Source: Candidatus Bathyarchaeota archaeon
GTDB lineage: Archaea > Thermoproteota > Bathyarchaeia > Bathyarchaeales > WUQV01
Length of the DNA: 32,429 bases
Assembly (NCBI GenBank): GCA_029934005.1
Contig: JAOZNA010000004.1
Location: 1-32,429 of the forward strand
Direction of reading: 5' to 3'
Below the pieces are notes generated by a model. It had not been told where the DNA came from. It was given only the letters and a program-made list of their open reading frames with translations, and did no database searches. Below are positions 17,251 through 26,077 of the stretch, one piece after another. The position numbers and the translations under genes are program-made. Position 1 is the stretch's first letter; each line of letters begins with the position of its first letter.

Positions 17251-18552
17251 ATGAACAAAAATCAAATTCTAATTCCAGTTGATGAACTCCCAAACAAATG
17301 GTACAACATTATTCCAGACCTACCAGAGCCTCTACCACCACCCAAAGAACCAGAATCTGGACCTTCCAGAATGGAATTTTTACAAAAAACAATGATTCAT
17401 GAATGTTTAAGGCAAGAGTCAAGCACAGAAAATTGGATTAGAATGCCGGACGAGATTTGGGAACTTTATGTCCAAGCTGGGAGACCTAGACCGCTTTATA
17501 GGGCTTTAAGACTTGAAAGAAGACTTGGTTTGAAAAGGGTTAGATTGTACTATAAACGTGAAGACTTATCACCTACTGGTTCACATAAAGTGAACACTGC
17601 ACTTGCTCAAGCTTATTATGCGGCAAAAGAGGGGAAAACAACGCTTGTTACTGAAACTGGAGCTGGACAATGGGGCACTGCCCTTGCTTATGCAGCAAGC
17701 CTGATGAATTTGGACTGCGTCATTTTTTGGGTTAAATCCGTTTATGACTGGAAAGTGGACAGAAGAACTCTTATGAAAGTTTATGGCGGAAAAGTTTATG
17801 CTTCACCTAGCAAGGAGACAAAAATCGGCGAAGAAATTTTAGCTAAAAATCCGAATCATCCAGGCTCACTTGGAATAGCAGTTTCAGAAGGGCTTGAGTA
17901 TACGGCTGAACATGAAGGAAGTATCTACTGTCTCGGCTCTGTTTTAAATCATGTTTTAATGCATCAAACCATTATAGGATTAGAAACCAAAAAGCAGTTT
18001 GAGCTTATAGATGACAAGCCAGACTTAATAGTGGGCTGTTTAGGCGGAGGCTCCAATTTTGGCGGAGTATCACTACCGTTTATTGGAGATGTATTGAAAG
18101 GTAAGCTTGAATGTGAATTTTTGGCGGCTCAATCAGAAGCTGCGCCTAATCTTGTAAAGGGTGAGTACCGATACGATTTCGCTGATGTGGGCGAACATAC
18201 GCCGCTGCTAAAAATGTATACGCTTGGCCATAAAATTGAGATGCCTCCGATAAAAGCGGATGGGTTACGTTACCATGCTGCAGCTCCAATAATAAGCTTA
18301 CTTAGACATTTAGGCATAGTCAAAGCCATAGCATATCCAGTTGACGAAAAAGCAATTTTCGAAGCTGCGAGAATATTCTTGCAAAGCGAAGGATGGTTAA
18401 TAGCGCCCGAATCTAGCTATGCTGTAAGGGCTGGAATAGATAAAGCCCTAGAATACGAGAAGGCTGGAGAAGAAAAAGTTATATTGATGAACATTAGTGG
18501 ACACGGATTCCTTGACTTACAAGCATACAAAGAAAAACTTGGAATACCATAA
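17251..18552 (+). CDS. trpB2: TrpB2-type (TrpB-like) PLP-dependent tryptophan synthase beta chain
   Basis: GRPRPLYRALRLERRLG, KREDLSPTGSHKVNTALAQAYYAAKEG, TETGAGQWGTALAYAASL, GCLGGGSNFGG, APESSYAVRAGIDKALE. Confidence 0.94.
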   Translation: MNKNQILIPVDELPNKWYNIIPDLPEPLPPPKEPESGPSRMEFLQKTMIHECLRQESSTENWIRMPDEIWELYVQAGRPRPLYRALRLERRLGLKRVRLYYKREDLSPTGSHKVNTALAQAYYAAKEGKTTLVTETGAGQWGTALAYAASLMNLDCVIFWVKSVYDWKVDRRTLMKVYGGKVYASPSKETKIGEEILAKNPNHPGSLGIAVSEGLEYTAEHEGSIYCLGSVLNHVLMHQTIIGLETKKQFELIDDKPDLIVGCLGGGSNFGGVSLPFIGDVLKGKLECEFLAAQSEAAPNLVKGEYRYDFADVGEHTPLLKMYTLGHKIEMPPIKADGLRYHAAAPIISLLRHLGIVKAIAYPVDEKAIFEAARIFLQSEGWLIAPESSYAVRAGIDKALEYEKAGEEKVILMNISGHGFLDLQAYKEKLGIP

Positions 18553-18641
18553 ACTCTACAATTCTTTTCTTTCATAGTAACTTCTAATTTTAGTGATGCA
18601 CATATTCTTCTAAGGTAGGATAAACGTTTAACAGTGGTTTC

Positions 18642-19415
18642 ATGGAAAAATATCCGCGTTATTTAACTCCAGATTCGCAACCATTTAATCCTTTAGAAAT
18701 AGCCAAAAAGACAGAGGAGATTGTTTGCAGAAACAGTATGAGAAAGTATACAGCGTTTTACACGGTTGGAGTTTATCGCGGTATTGCTACGGGCTATGCG
18801 GTGGGTTGCTGCCTAAGATGTTTTTATTGCTGGGTTGGATTAGGCAGAGATTTTCCGGAAAGGTATGGAGAGTTCTTTTCACCATTGGAAGTTGTAAAGA
18901 ATTTAGAGAGGGCTGGTAGAAAGCGTGGAGTTCGAAAATGTAGAATTTCAGGTGGAGAACCAACTCTTTGCAGGAACCACTTACTTAATGTATTGAAGCT
19001 TATTGAAAATAACAGCTGGTTTGAACTTTTTATTTTAGAAACAAACGGCATACTTTTTGGAGCTGATGAAGGCTACGTTAGAGCTCTTACACCATTCACT
19101 AAAATTCATGTAAGAGTTTCTTTAAAAGCTGGAAATGAAGATGGATTTCAGCAAAGAACTGGTGCAATTGGAAAATTTTATCAACTTCCGTTCAAAGCTA
19201 TTGAAAATTTGTTTGAGGCGGGGATAAGCTTTCACGTAGCAGCCATGACCGACCCAAGAATAATGCCAAAAGAGGAGAGAAAAGCATTAATTAAAAGACT
19301 TGCAGAGATTGACAGCAGAATAGCGTTGAATCTAGAAGAAGAGGTAGTAGACCCCTACGAAACCACACTTTTCAGATTGAAAAAGGCTGGAATAAAGCTT
19401 GCTTGGTATAGATAA
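18642..19415 (+). CDS. Radical SAM protein
   Basis: AVGCCLRCFYCWVGLGRDFPERYGEFFSP (CxxxCxxC), RKCRISGGEPTLCRNHLLNVL, ILETNGILFG. Confidence 0.88.
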   Translation: MEKYPRYLTPDSQPFNPLEIAKKTEEIVCRNSMRKYTAFYTVGVYRGIATGYAVGCCLRCFYCWVGLGRDFPERYGEFFSPLEVVKNLERAGRKRGVRKCRISGGEPTLCRNHLLNVLKLIENNSWFELFILETNGILFGADEGYVRALTPFTKIHVRVSLKAGNEDGFQQRTGAIGKFYQLPFKAIENLFEAGISFHVAAMTDPRIMPKEERKALIKRLAEIDSRIALNLEEEVVDPYETTLFRLKKAGIKLAWYR

Positions 19416-19455
19416 ATGTAATAAAGGTTTAAACTACAATTTATAGAGTGGTGAT

Positions 19456-19749
19456 TTGTTGCCTTTCTACGTGCTACTCTCAAAACTAACAGATGAAGGA
19501 TGGAAAACAATAAGGGAAAGACCTGAAAGAATCAAGGAAGTCAACAAGGAACTTGAAGCCTTCGGAGTTAAAGTATTAAACCAATACGCAGTTTTAGGAC
19601 AATACGACTTCGTGAACATAATTGAGGCACCAGACAACGAAACCGTGGCAAAAATTTCAGTAGAACTAGGCTCAAGAGGCACAATACACATAATGAGCAT
19701 GCCAGCAATCCCAATAGACAAATTCATAGAATCAATAAAGAGAAAATAA
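19456..19749 (+). CDS. GYD domain-containing protein
   Basis: MLPFYVLLSKLTDEGWKTIRERPERIKEVNKELEAFGVKVLNQYAVLGQYDFVNIIEAPDNETVAKISVELGSRGTIHIMSMPAIP. Confidence 0.9.
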   Translation: MLPFYVLLSKLTDEGWKTIRERPERIKEVNKELEAFGVKVLNQYAVLGQYDFVNIIEAPDNETVAKISVELGSRGTIHIMSMPAIPIDKFIESIKRK

Positions 19750-19823
19750 TTCCACTCTCACATTTTTTATATTTTAAAAGCAGTTTTCAATAAGTAAACG
19801 AAATACTTCGGGAAGATACGTGA

Positions 19824-19982
19824 ATGAAAAAGGAAGAGTATCGTTGCAGAGTTTGCGGTCGGAAAATAAGCAGAGAAAAATACGAGGCGTTTGACGGTCT
19901 TTGTGAAGAATGTTGGGAGGACGAAATGACAGAAGAAATCGACGCAACAGAAGGAACAGATGAAGAATTCGTTCCAATATGA
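19824..19982 (+). CDS. Small (52 aa) zinc-ribbon-like protein
   Basis: ATG 19824 to TGA 19982: MKKEEYRCRVCGRKISREKYEAFDGLCEECWEDEMTEEIDATEGTDEEFVPI. CxxC-CxxC pair; below ORF-track cutoff. Confidence 0.6.
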   Translation: MKKEEYRCRVCGRKISREKYEAFDGLCEECWEDEMTEEIDATEGTDEEFVPI

Positions 19983-20131
19983 GATCAACATGACAAGCAT
20001 CCAGAAGAACACCATCAACTACACACTTCCCAAAAATCACCTAAATGATAAAATATGCAGTTAAACACCATTAAATGAACACGTATATTTTAAGTTCTTG
20101 CAGCGATGTAAAAAGAAAAGGGGGATTGACT

Positions 20132-23100
20132 TTATTTGTTTGTTTGGAATTGGAAGCTGCCTATTAGCATGTCTTTTCTCCAGATTTCGACTGTGTAGGT
20201 TTTTGGTTTTTTGAGGGTTTTGAAGTTTGTTATGTAGTGTTCGTCGATTGTGTTTATGCGGTAGTCTCTCGCTGTGTCGCCAAATGTTGAACTTTGCAGA
20301 ATATTGTTCGGGTCGTCTGCAGCATATATCTTAACAGTAAGTTCCTCGTTATAAACAAAGGGTTGATTTGGGTCTACTGAGGCAGCAACTCTTAGGGCGA
20401 ATTTTACGGGCATTGTTCTCCCAGCTTTATTATTTTCAGAAGCTGGTAACAGTTCCAGTACAGCCCAGTTTCTAATGCTATATGGGTGTATAGTTGACTT
20501 AAGATTTCCAAGATTATCTCGAGCCTTTATAACAACAACATAGTATCCATCTGGAAGCTGAAGAGTATCGAAGAATAGAGTCCATTTGCCCGTGGTTGAA
20601 TCATAAATGGCCTTCATATCCTCAAAACCTACGGGTATCCCCTCGCCTCCATCTGCCTCACGTAGGGATAAGGTAACTGAGGAAACACCGCACCCGGTAT
20701 CTGTGGCGGATATTATGAAGGTGACACCATCTTGTAAAGCCCACCCAACAGGAGGATTGACGATATCTATCGAAGGGGCAGTATTGTCAAGAATTACTGT
20801 GACTGTATTTAATGGTTCCACATTACCGACATTATCTATGCTGTAATAATCAATCTTGTATTCACCGTCATTGAGTCCAACCATCTTAAAAGATAGTGGA
20901 GGAACCCCCATGATCCATCCTGTACTATATGTAGCATTGTAGATTCTATATCGAGTGTTTGCAACTCCAGATCCAGCACCATTATTGTCTACGGCAGTCA
21001 AAACAATAGATGTATTAGACGTTACATACACGTTTCCAGAAGCATTGACATATTGAGGGATACCTATTAATAATGTTGTCTTCGGCGGGTTAGTATCTAT
21101 GGGCACGCCAGAAACTAAAACTGTCCTTTGGTCTTCTCTAGTAAAATTCTGCCCTGCTAATGTGGTTCCAAAAGCGGTTACTTTGATAGTATAACTACCG
21201 TCTTCCGTAAATTCTAGGAAGTAATTTGTGTAGATTCCATCATTAGCTGTCAAATCTCCATGATCGTCGGAACCATCATCAAATAAATCAAAACTTACTT
21301 CAGAAGAGTCGGGTCTTATTACTGTGGCCCGAACATGCACACCAGTAATAGGTATGCCACCCTCTTCCAGGATTGCCATAATTTTTATTGGCTCTGGAAA
21401 TGAATATGCACTTTTGTCCGTGACCACGCTAAGAGTGACAAGGGTGATCGCTGTTACTTTGGCGATAAAGTTCTCTGTTCCGATAGGGACATCCACGCCA
21501 ATTACATTTATCGTCCATGTTCCAGCCATCGGATTATCCAATCGATATAACTCGTATTGCGCTTCCTCTACATACTCGATACTGGGATCAGTTTGGGCGA
21601 TGCTAGGATCTATAATTGAACCGTCAGGCCTCGTCAGGATTAGGTCTAGGTCGCTCCCACCCCAACTTAATGTAAAAGTAGCTTGGGCAATACTTGAATC
21701 TATATCAACACTCGATTGAGTTATTTCACCTTGTGCTACCGATCCTTTGATAGATGCTACGGTTTGAGCCTGTGTTACTTGCGCTGCTATATCGTTGTAA
21801 ATTTCTAAAAGCTGTTCAGGAGAAGGCGCGAAACGGTAAAAACCACCTGTTTTACTTGCAATATATCCTAGTAGTCCTGCATCAGCACCTGCACCTAACC
21901 CTATCGTGTAGACTCTAATGTTTCTAGACTTCAAATCTGGAATAACATTATATGGATGCTCTCCTGTATTGTGCCAACCATTTGACATCAGAATAATAGC
22001 CCAAGGATGTGAGGGATCACCATAGCTTACTAACTGATTATAGGCAGTACGCAAACCCAGCCCCATTGCTGTTGACCCTGATGCATATATAGGATCAATC
22101 GCATTTTTTGCGGCTATTTTAGTTGCCGTTGAAGTAATCTCGGAGAGCTGGAAGTTAACAGTTGCTGTACTGGCATAAGATACTACGCCTATTCTATCTC
22201 CGATTTTCATCAAATCGACGAAAAGTTTCGCAGAGGTTTTTGCACCATTAATCTTTGCAGGGTCCCATCCCATGCTGCCCGATCTATCAATTACCAAAAC
22301 TACGTCAATGTTAGTCGTACGTGGTTGTATGATAACTCCATCAAGTTTAGCGTTCAAACTGATTGATCCGCCAGCTACTGCTCCTGGAAGAGGATATGGT
22401 AACCCGACAGCCGACGCTGCGACCCAGCTTGTTAGCGTTGTATACCACCTGTATGTTTCTCCTGATTGTAATCTGACCAGAAGCTTTAGGGTTGCACTTC
22501 CGGCGATAACATACTCCTCCGGAATTCCTACAATAAATGATTCTTTTTGGAAGATCGTCATTTCGCTCTCTCTATCACCGAATGAGGCCTTTATTTTGGC
22601 GAAAATCCCGAGGAAGCTACCTGACGGTAATGGAAGATCAAATTTTCTTGCTACACCATCATAGGACCATACAAAGTAGACTTCATAAAGTCCAGTTTTA
22701 GGACATACCCACTCATCTGCTAAACCGAACCACGCATCTGCCCTCGCAGCACCTCCAATAAATGCTTCTGCAAGGGCGTAAGTGGTGCCCGTTCCTTGCA
22801 AGCTATTAACAGACGAACTCCACTCTGCTGTGGCTAAAAGTATCTCCTCTTCATCACCGCTGTTCCAACCTTCCGAAAAAGGCTTCATTTCAAATTGACT
22901 CTCGTCAAGCTCTTTCAGAGCCGAATAAGCGTTAACTCGTCCAAATCCATAGTACTGATCCCACCCCTTTACACCGAGATCATCAGCTGTTTTTCTTAAT
23001 AAAGCTCTAATCATCCCACTACTCCAGTCCGGACGCATTGACCAAAGTAGAGCAGCAGTACCACTTACATGAGGTGTGGCCATAGATGTACCCCAATACA

Positions 23101-24139
23101 AATAGGAGTATGTATCGTCCCATTCGGTCGAGTAAACCCCTTCATTAATAGAGTCAAGTACTCTATCACCGTCAAGATCTCCCCCTCCTGGAGCACATAA
23201 CTCAATTTCAGGTCCATAATTAGTCCCCTTTCCAGGACCGAATTTTGAAGGGTTGTTGTTATAATCGATGGCAGAAACAGCTACCACGGTAGGAAACTTT
23301 GCTGGATATGCGACTTCGTTTCTATCGTCATTTCCAGCGGCAGCTATCAGTAAACAACCTTTGCTGTGGGCATAATTAACTGCGTTTTCGAGCGTTCCGC
23401 TGTAAACGTATCCTCCAAGGCTTAGGTTTATAATGTGTGCGCCATTGTCTGCAGCGTATATTATTCCTCTCGCGATGTCATCCCAAGAACCGTAACCATC
23501 CGTGTCGAGCACTTTTACTGCCATAAGTTTGACATTTGGTGCTACGCCGGTACCACCTAAATTATTGTCCATCTCAGCTGCAATAGTTCCAGCAACATGC
23601 GTTCCGTGGCCGTTATCATCCATTGGATCGTTATCATCGTTGACAAAATCGTACCCATAGAATCCATTTGCATCTTTCCACATATTATCATTAAGGTCGG
23701 GATGATTGTAATCAATTCCTGTATCTACAACTGCTACGATAATGCTGCTACTTCCCTTCGTTATATCCCACGCTTCAGGGGCTCTAATTCGATCATAGTG
23801 CCATTGGTTTCCATAATTTGGATCGCTGGGCGTGTAAAAAGAGGTATAATAGCTATTTCGTTCAGCAAACTTGACCTTTTTGTTCGAAAGTATGGCATCA
23901 ATAAAGTCATCTTCTGAGCCGATCGGGACGCTTACTAGGACCGTATTAATTTTTGTAAATTCTTGAACTATAGATCCGCCCAATGAAGTTATTAAATACT
24001 CGTCTACTTCATCGACGAAACCAACTAGAATTTCACCAGGGATATTGTCTCTAAAAGTTGCTTTAACATTCGGCAATGGTAGTGCAAATGCTGATAGACT
24101 GATGATGAAAATAATGATCAACAATGCTGGTTTTTTCAT
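20132..24139 (-). CDS. Secreted multidomain S8 (subtilisin-like) serine protease with vWA domain and Ig-like/PxKF-like C-terminal domains
   Basis: Signal peptide and propeptide; S8 triad AVVDTGIDYNHPDL / NGHGTHVAGTIAAE / GTSMATPHVSGTAALLW; vWA MIDAS VVLVIDRSGSMGWDPAKINGAKTSAKLFVDLM; then FDDGSDDHGDLTANDGIYTNYF and NKAGRTMPVKFALRV. Confidence 0.9.
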   Translation of the reverse strand: MKKPALLIIIFIISLSAFALPLPNVKATFRDNIPGEILVGFVDEVDEYLITSLGGSIVQEFTKINTVLVSVPIGSEDDFIDAILSNKKVKFAERNSYYTSFYTPSDPNYGNQWHYDRIRAPEAWDITKGSSSIIVAVVDTGIDYNHPDLNDNMWKDANGFYGYDFVNDDNDPMDDNGHGTHVAGTIAAEMDNNLGGTGVAPNVKLMAVKVLDTDGYGSWDDIARGIIYAADNGAHIINLSLGGYVYSGTLENAVNYAHSKGCLLIAAAGNDDRNEVAYPAKFPTVVAVSAIDYNNNPSKFGPGKGTNYGPEIELCAPGGGDLDGDRVLDSINEGVYSTEWDDTYSYLYWGTSMATPHVSGTAALLWSMRPDWSSGMIRALLRKTADDLGVKGWDQYYGFGRVNAYSALKELDESQFEMKPFSEGWNSGDEEEILLATAEWSSSVNSLQGTGTTYALAEAFIGGAARADAWFGLADEWVCPKTGLYEVYFVWSYDGVARKFDLPLPSGSFLGIFAKIKASFGDRESEMTIFQKESFIVGIPEEYVIAGSATLKLLVRLQSGETYRWYTTLTSWVAASAVGLPYPLPGAVAGGSISLNAKLDGVIIQPRTTNIDVVLVIDRSGSMGWDPAKINGAKTSAKLFVDLMKIGDRIGVVSYASTATVNFQLSEITSTATKIAAKNAIDPIYASGSTAMGLGLRTAYNQLVSYGDPSHPWAIILMSNGWHNTGEHPYNVIPDLKSRNIRVYTIGLGAGADAGLLGYIASKTGGFYRFAPSPEQLLEIYNDIAAQVTQAQTVASIKGSVAQGEITQSSVDIDSSIAQATFTLSWGGSDLDLILTRPDGSIIDPSIAQTDPSIEYVEEAQYELYRLDNPMAGTWTINVIGVDVPIGTENFIAKVTAITLVTLSVVTDKSAYSFPEPIKIMAILEEGGIPITGVHVRATVIRPDSSEVSFDLFDDGSDDHGDLTANDGIYTNYFLEFTEDGSYTIKVTAFGTTLAGQNFTREDQRTVLVSGVPIDTNPPKTTLLIGIPQYVNASGNVYVTSNTSIVLTAVDNNGAGSGVANTRYRIYNATYSTGWIMGVPPLSFKMVGLNDGEYKIDYYSIDNVGNVEPLNTVTVILDNTAPSIDIVNPPVGWALQDGVTFIISATDTGCGVSSVTLSLREADGGEGIPVGFEDMKAIYDSTTGKWTLFFDTLQLPDGYYVVVIKARDNLGNLKSTIHPYSIRNWAVLELLPASENNKAGRTMPVKFALRVAASVDPNQPFVYNEELTVKIYAADDPNNILQSSTFGDTARDYRINTIDEHYITNFKTLKKPKTYTVEIWRKDMLIGSFQFQTNK

Positions 24140-24260
24140 TTCTCCCTACAACCTCTTTTTGGAGTAGAAATTTAATGTCATAATGTTTAACTATATATAG
24201 TTTCGGAAACTTTGTTCTATAAGGTTACGCGCGGAAGAATATAGGGTGAAACTCACCGAT

Positions 24261-24776
24261 TCATGATTCAATTTTAAACTCGGTGCTTCCGCCCATTACA
24301 AATTTTCCTTTTAATTCAGCTCCGGGTCTTTGCAGCACATATGCGTATACATAGTATTTCCCTGGAGAGACTTTAAATGTTGCATCATCCCTTTGATCCC
24401 ATGTCCAAACAAAGCTACCAGAAACAGTTTGCCTGAAATTCTCATACGGTACTTCATGTACAGGTAATGTTTTAACAATATTTCCCGAAGAATTCACAAT
24501 CCAACCCACCACGATATATCTAGGTGTCTCTGCACCCAAGGTTACGTCTGGATAAACGATTCGATATTCGACCAAAATCCGTATAAGCTCCTTTTGATTA
24601 TACGAAGGTTTTTCCGTTTCTACTGATAATGAATGAGAATTGCTTTGAAGCCCGGACCTCGACATATAATTTAAAGCCCCACAGAAATATAGTACTATGA
24701 AAAATATTAAGAGAGCAACAAGTAAAACAACAGCGAAAGGTAACTTGGTATTGAGGCTTTTGATTTTTAACTTCAA
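24261..24776 (-). CDS. Membrane-anchored/secreted BsuPI-like (putative proteinase inhibitor) domain protein
   Basis: N-terminal TM segment; SVETEKPSYNQKELIRILVEYRI...GSFVWTWDQRDDATFKVSPGKYYVYAYV resembles BsuPI domains (W.WDQ.D....V.PG.Y). Confidence 0.6.
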   Translation of the reverse strand: MKLKIKSLNTKLPFAVVLLVALLIFFIVLYFCGALNYMSRSGLQSNSHSLSVETEKPSYNQKELIRILVEYRIVYPDVTLGAETPRYIVVGWIVNSSGNIVKTLPVHEVPYENFRQTVSGSFVWTWDQRDDATFKVSPGKYYVYAYVLQRPGAELKGKFVMGGSTEFKIES

Positions 24777-24897
24777 GTTATCACCTACTTATTTAGTTAT
24801 CGTTTGTTGTTTATAAACCTACTATTTCGAACACTACGTTTTAAGTTCAAGGGCCATTCTTAATATAACTTCATACCTCACTAATAATTAACTAATG

Positions 24898-24922
24898 TTC
24901 TTTTAATTTCTCTTAACAGAAA
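24898..24922 (+). repeat. 25-bp exact direct repeat, copy 1
   Basis: TTCTTTTAATTTCTCTTAACAGAAA, identical to 25931-25955. Confidence 0.9.
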
Positions 24923-25237
24923 TCAAACCGGACTACTGAAAATAAAACACCATAATAGAACGGCCGCAAAATTAATTGTAAGGAAATATAATCAAACGAA
25001 AGTCTTGATAAGTGATTGATGAAACGATATATTTCGGATGAAAGTGTTCGACTCGTTTTGAAAAGCTTGGGAAGCTTAGGTATGAAGGATTTACTATAAA
25101 GCTGGTATATCTATGAAAAATTCTTTCATCCATAAGGGGCTACTGCAAAAACGCTTGAATAAAAATAAGAAAGTAAATCAGTAATTGTGATAGATCAGAA
25201 GACTTATAGGAAGAAATTAAATTATGGCTTTTCGGAG

Positions 25238-25357
25238 ATGAAGTTGCGAATTTATATGCAGGCTATCATCTCAGCCATGCTATTTTTCACCGCTATTTTC
25301 ATTGCTTTAGATTGCTTACTGCAAAGCATTCTGTTCACTCAAGCGTCTTTTGAATAG
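25238..25357 (+). CDS. Small hydrophobic ORF (39 aa), possibly part of a degraded gene
   Basis: MKLRIYMQAIISAMLFFTAIFIALDCLLQSILFTQASFE*; followed immediately by a second small hydrophobic ORF in a different frame. Confidence 0.25.
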   Translation: MKLRIYMQAIISAMLFFTAIFIALDCLLQSILFTQASFE

Positions 25358-25359
25358 GA

Positions 25360-25476
25360 GTGGAATGCGGAGCATTTGCAATTCTGTTATTTGGAATTCT
25401 TCTTCTTGGCTTCTATCTGCTTACACGCTTAGCAATACAAAGTGATAAGCCAAAACAACGCTTCTTTGAGAAATAA
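25360..25476 (+). CDS. Small hydrophobic ORF (38 aa), possibly translationally coupled or a frameshifted continuation
   Basis: GTG start in TAGGAGTGG: VECGAFAILLFGILLLGFYLLTRLAIQSDKPKQRFFEK*. Confidence 0.25.
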   Translation: MECGAFAILLFGILLLGFYLLTRLAIQSDKPKQRFFEK

Positions 25477-25573
25477 ATATACAAAACATAGTGTAGAGTC
25501 TTGATAGTACTCTGTTTATCGAACAAACTTAAAATAAGGGTATTGGAGTAATTGGTTCTGAAGTGATGGGGGT

Positions 25574-25894
25574 ATGGCGTTTAAGGTTGTTTTTCTTGCT
25601 CATGCTCCTGACGCGGATGCTGAGAAACACAGGTGCATAATTGATACTGGCAAGTATAAACTATTCGTAGTAGTTGTCAAAAACCAGAGGGAAGCAGTTG
25701 AAGTTTGTAGAAAACTCGTCAGAGACGAAGGCATCCACTCGGTCCTGCTCTGCCCAGGATTTACACACAGAGACGTCGCAGAAATAGCCGAAACCGTCGG
25801 AGAGAACGTCGGCGTCTTCGTAGCCAGAGGAGACGGCCCAAGCAACAGAACTTCGTTAGAAATAAGGGAAAAAGAAGGCTTGTTTTCAGAATAG
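25574..25894 (+). CDS. DUF6506-like protein
   Basis: KVVFLAHAPDADAEKHRCIIDTGKYKLFVVVVKNQREAVEVCRKLVRDEGIHSVLLCPGFTHRDVAEIAETVGENVGVFVARGDGPS. Confidence 0.7.
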   Translation: MAFKVVFLAHAPDADAEKHRCIIDTGKYKLFVVVVKNQREAVEVCRKLVRDEGIHSVLLCPGFTHRDVAEIAETVGENVGVFVARGDGPSNRTSLEIREKEGLFSE

Positions 25895-25930
25895 GCCATC
25901 AAAGCAGAAACTGAAGAAATGCGGTTCGTA

Positions 25931-25955
25931 TTCTTTTAATTTCTCTTAACAGAAA
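25931..25955 (+). repeat. 25-bp exact direct repeat, copy 2
   Basis: TTCTTTTAATTTCTCTTAACAGAAA, identical to 24898-24922. Confidence 0.9.
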
Positions 25956-26077
25956 GTAGATTTAGATTAGACAATATTAACAATGTGACGAATTATCTAT
26001 CTGTTCAAATCATGAAATATGTAATTTACAATTTTGTCTTAGAGTGCAATTTTTCATAAACTGGATTTGCTCAAGGT

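Noticed and set aside
20607-23917. Plus-strand ORFs (20607, 21324, 22272, 23597) antisense to the S8 protease
   Set aside because: They mirror the protease coding frame and have low-complexity or non-protein-like composition.
24923-25230. Transposase relic between the 25-bp repeats
   Set aside because: I translated parts of this stretch but could not recognise a DDE or other transposase motif, and no terminal inverted repeats were found.
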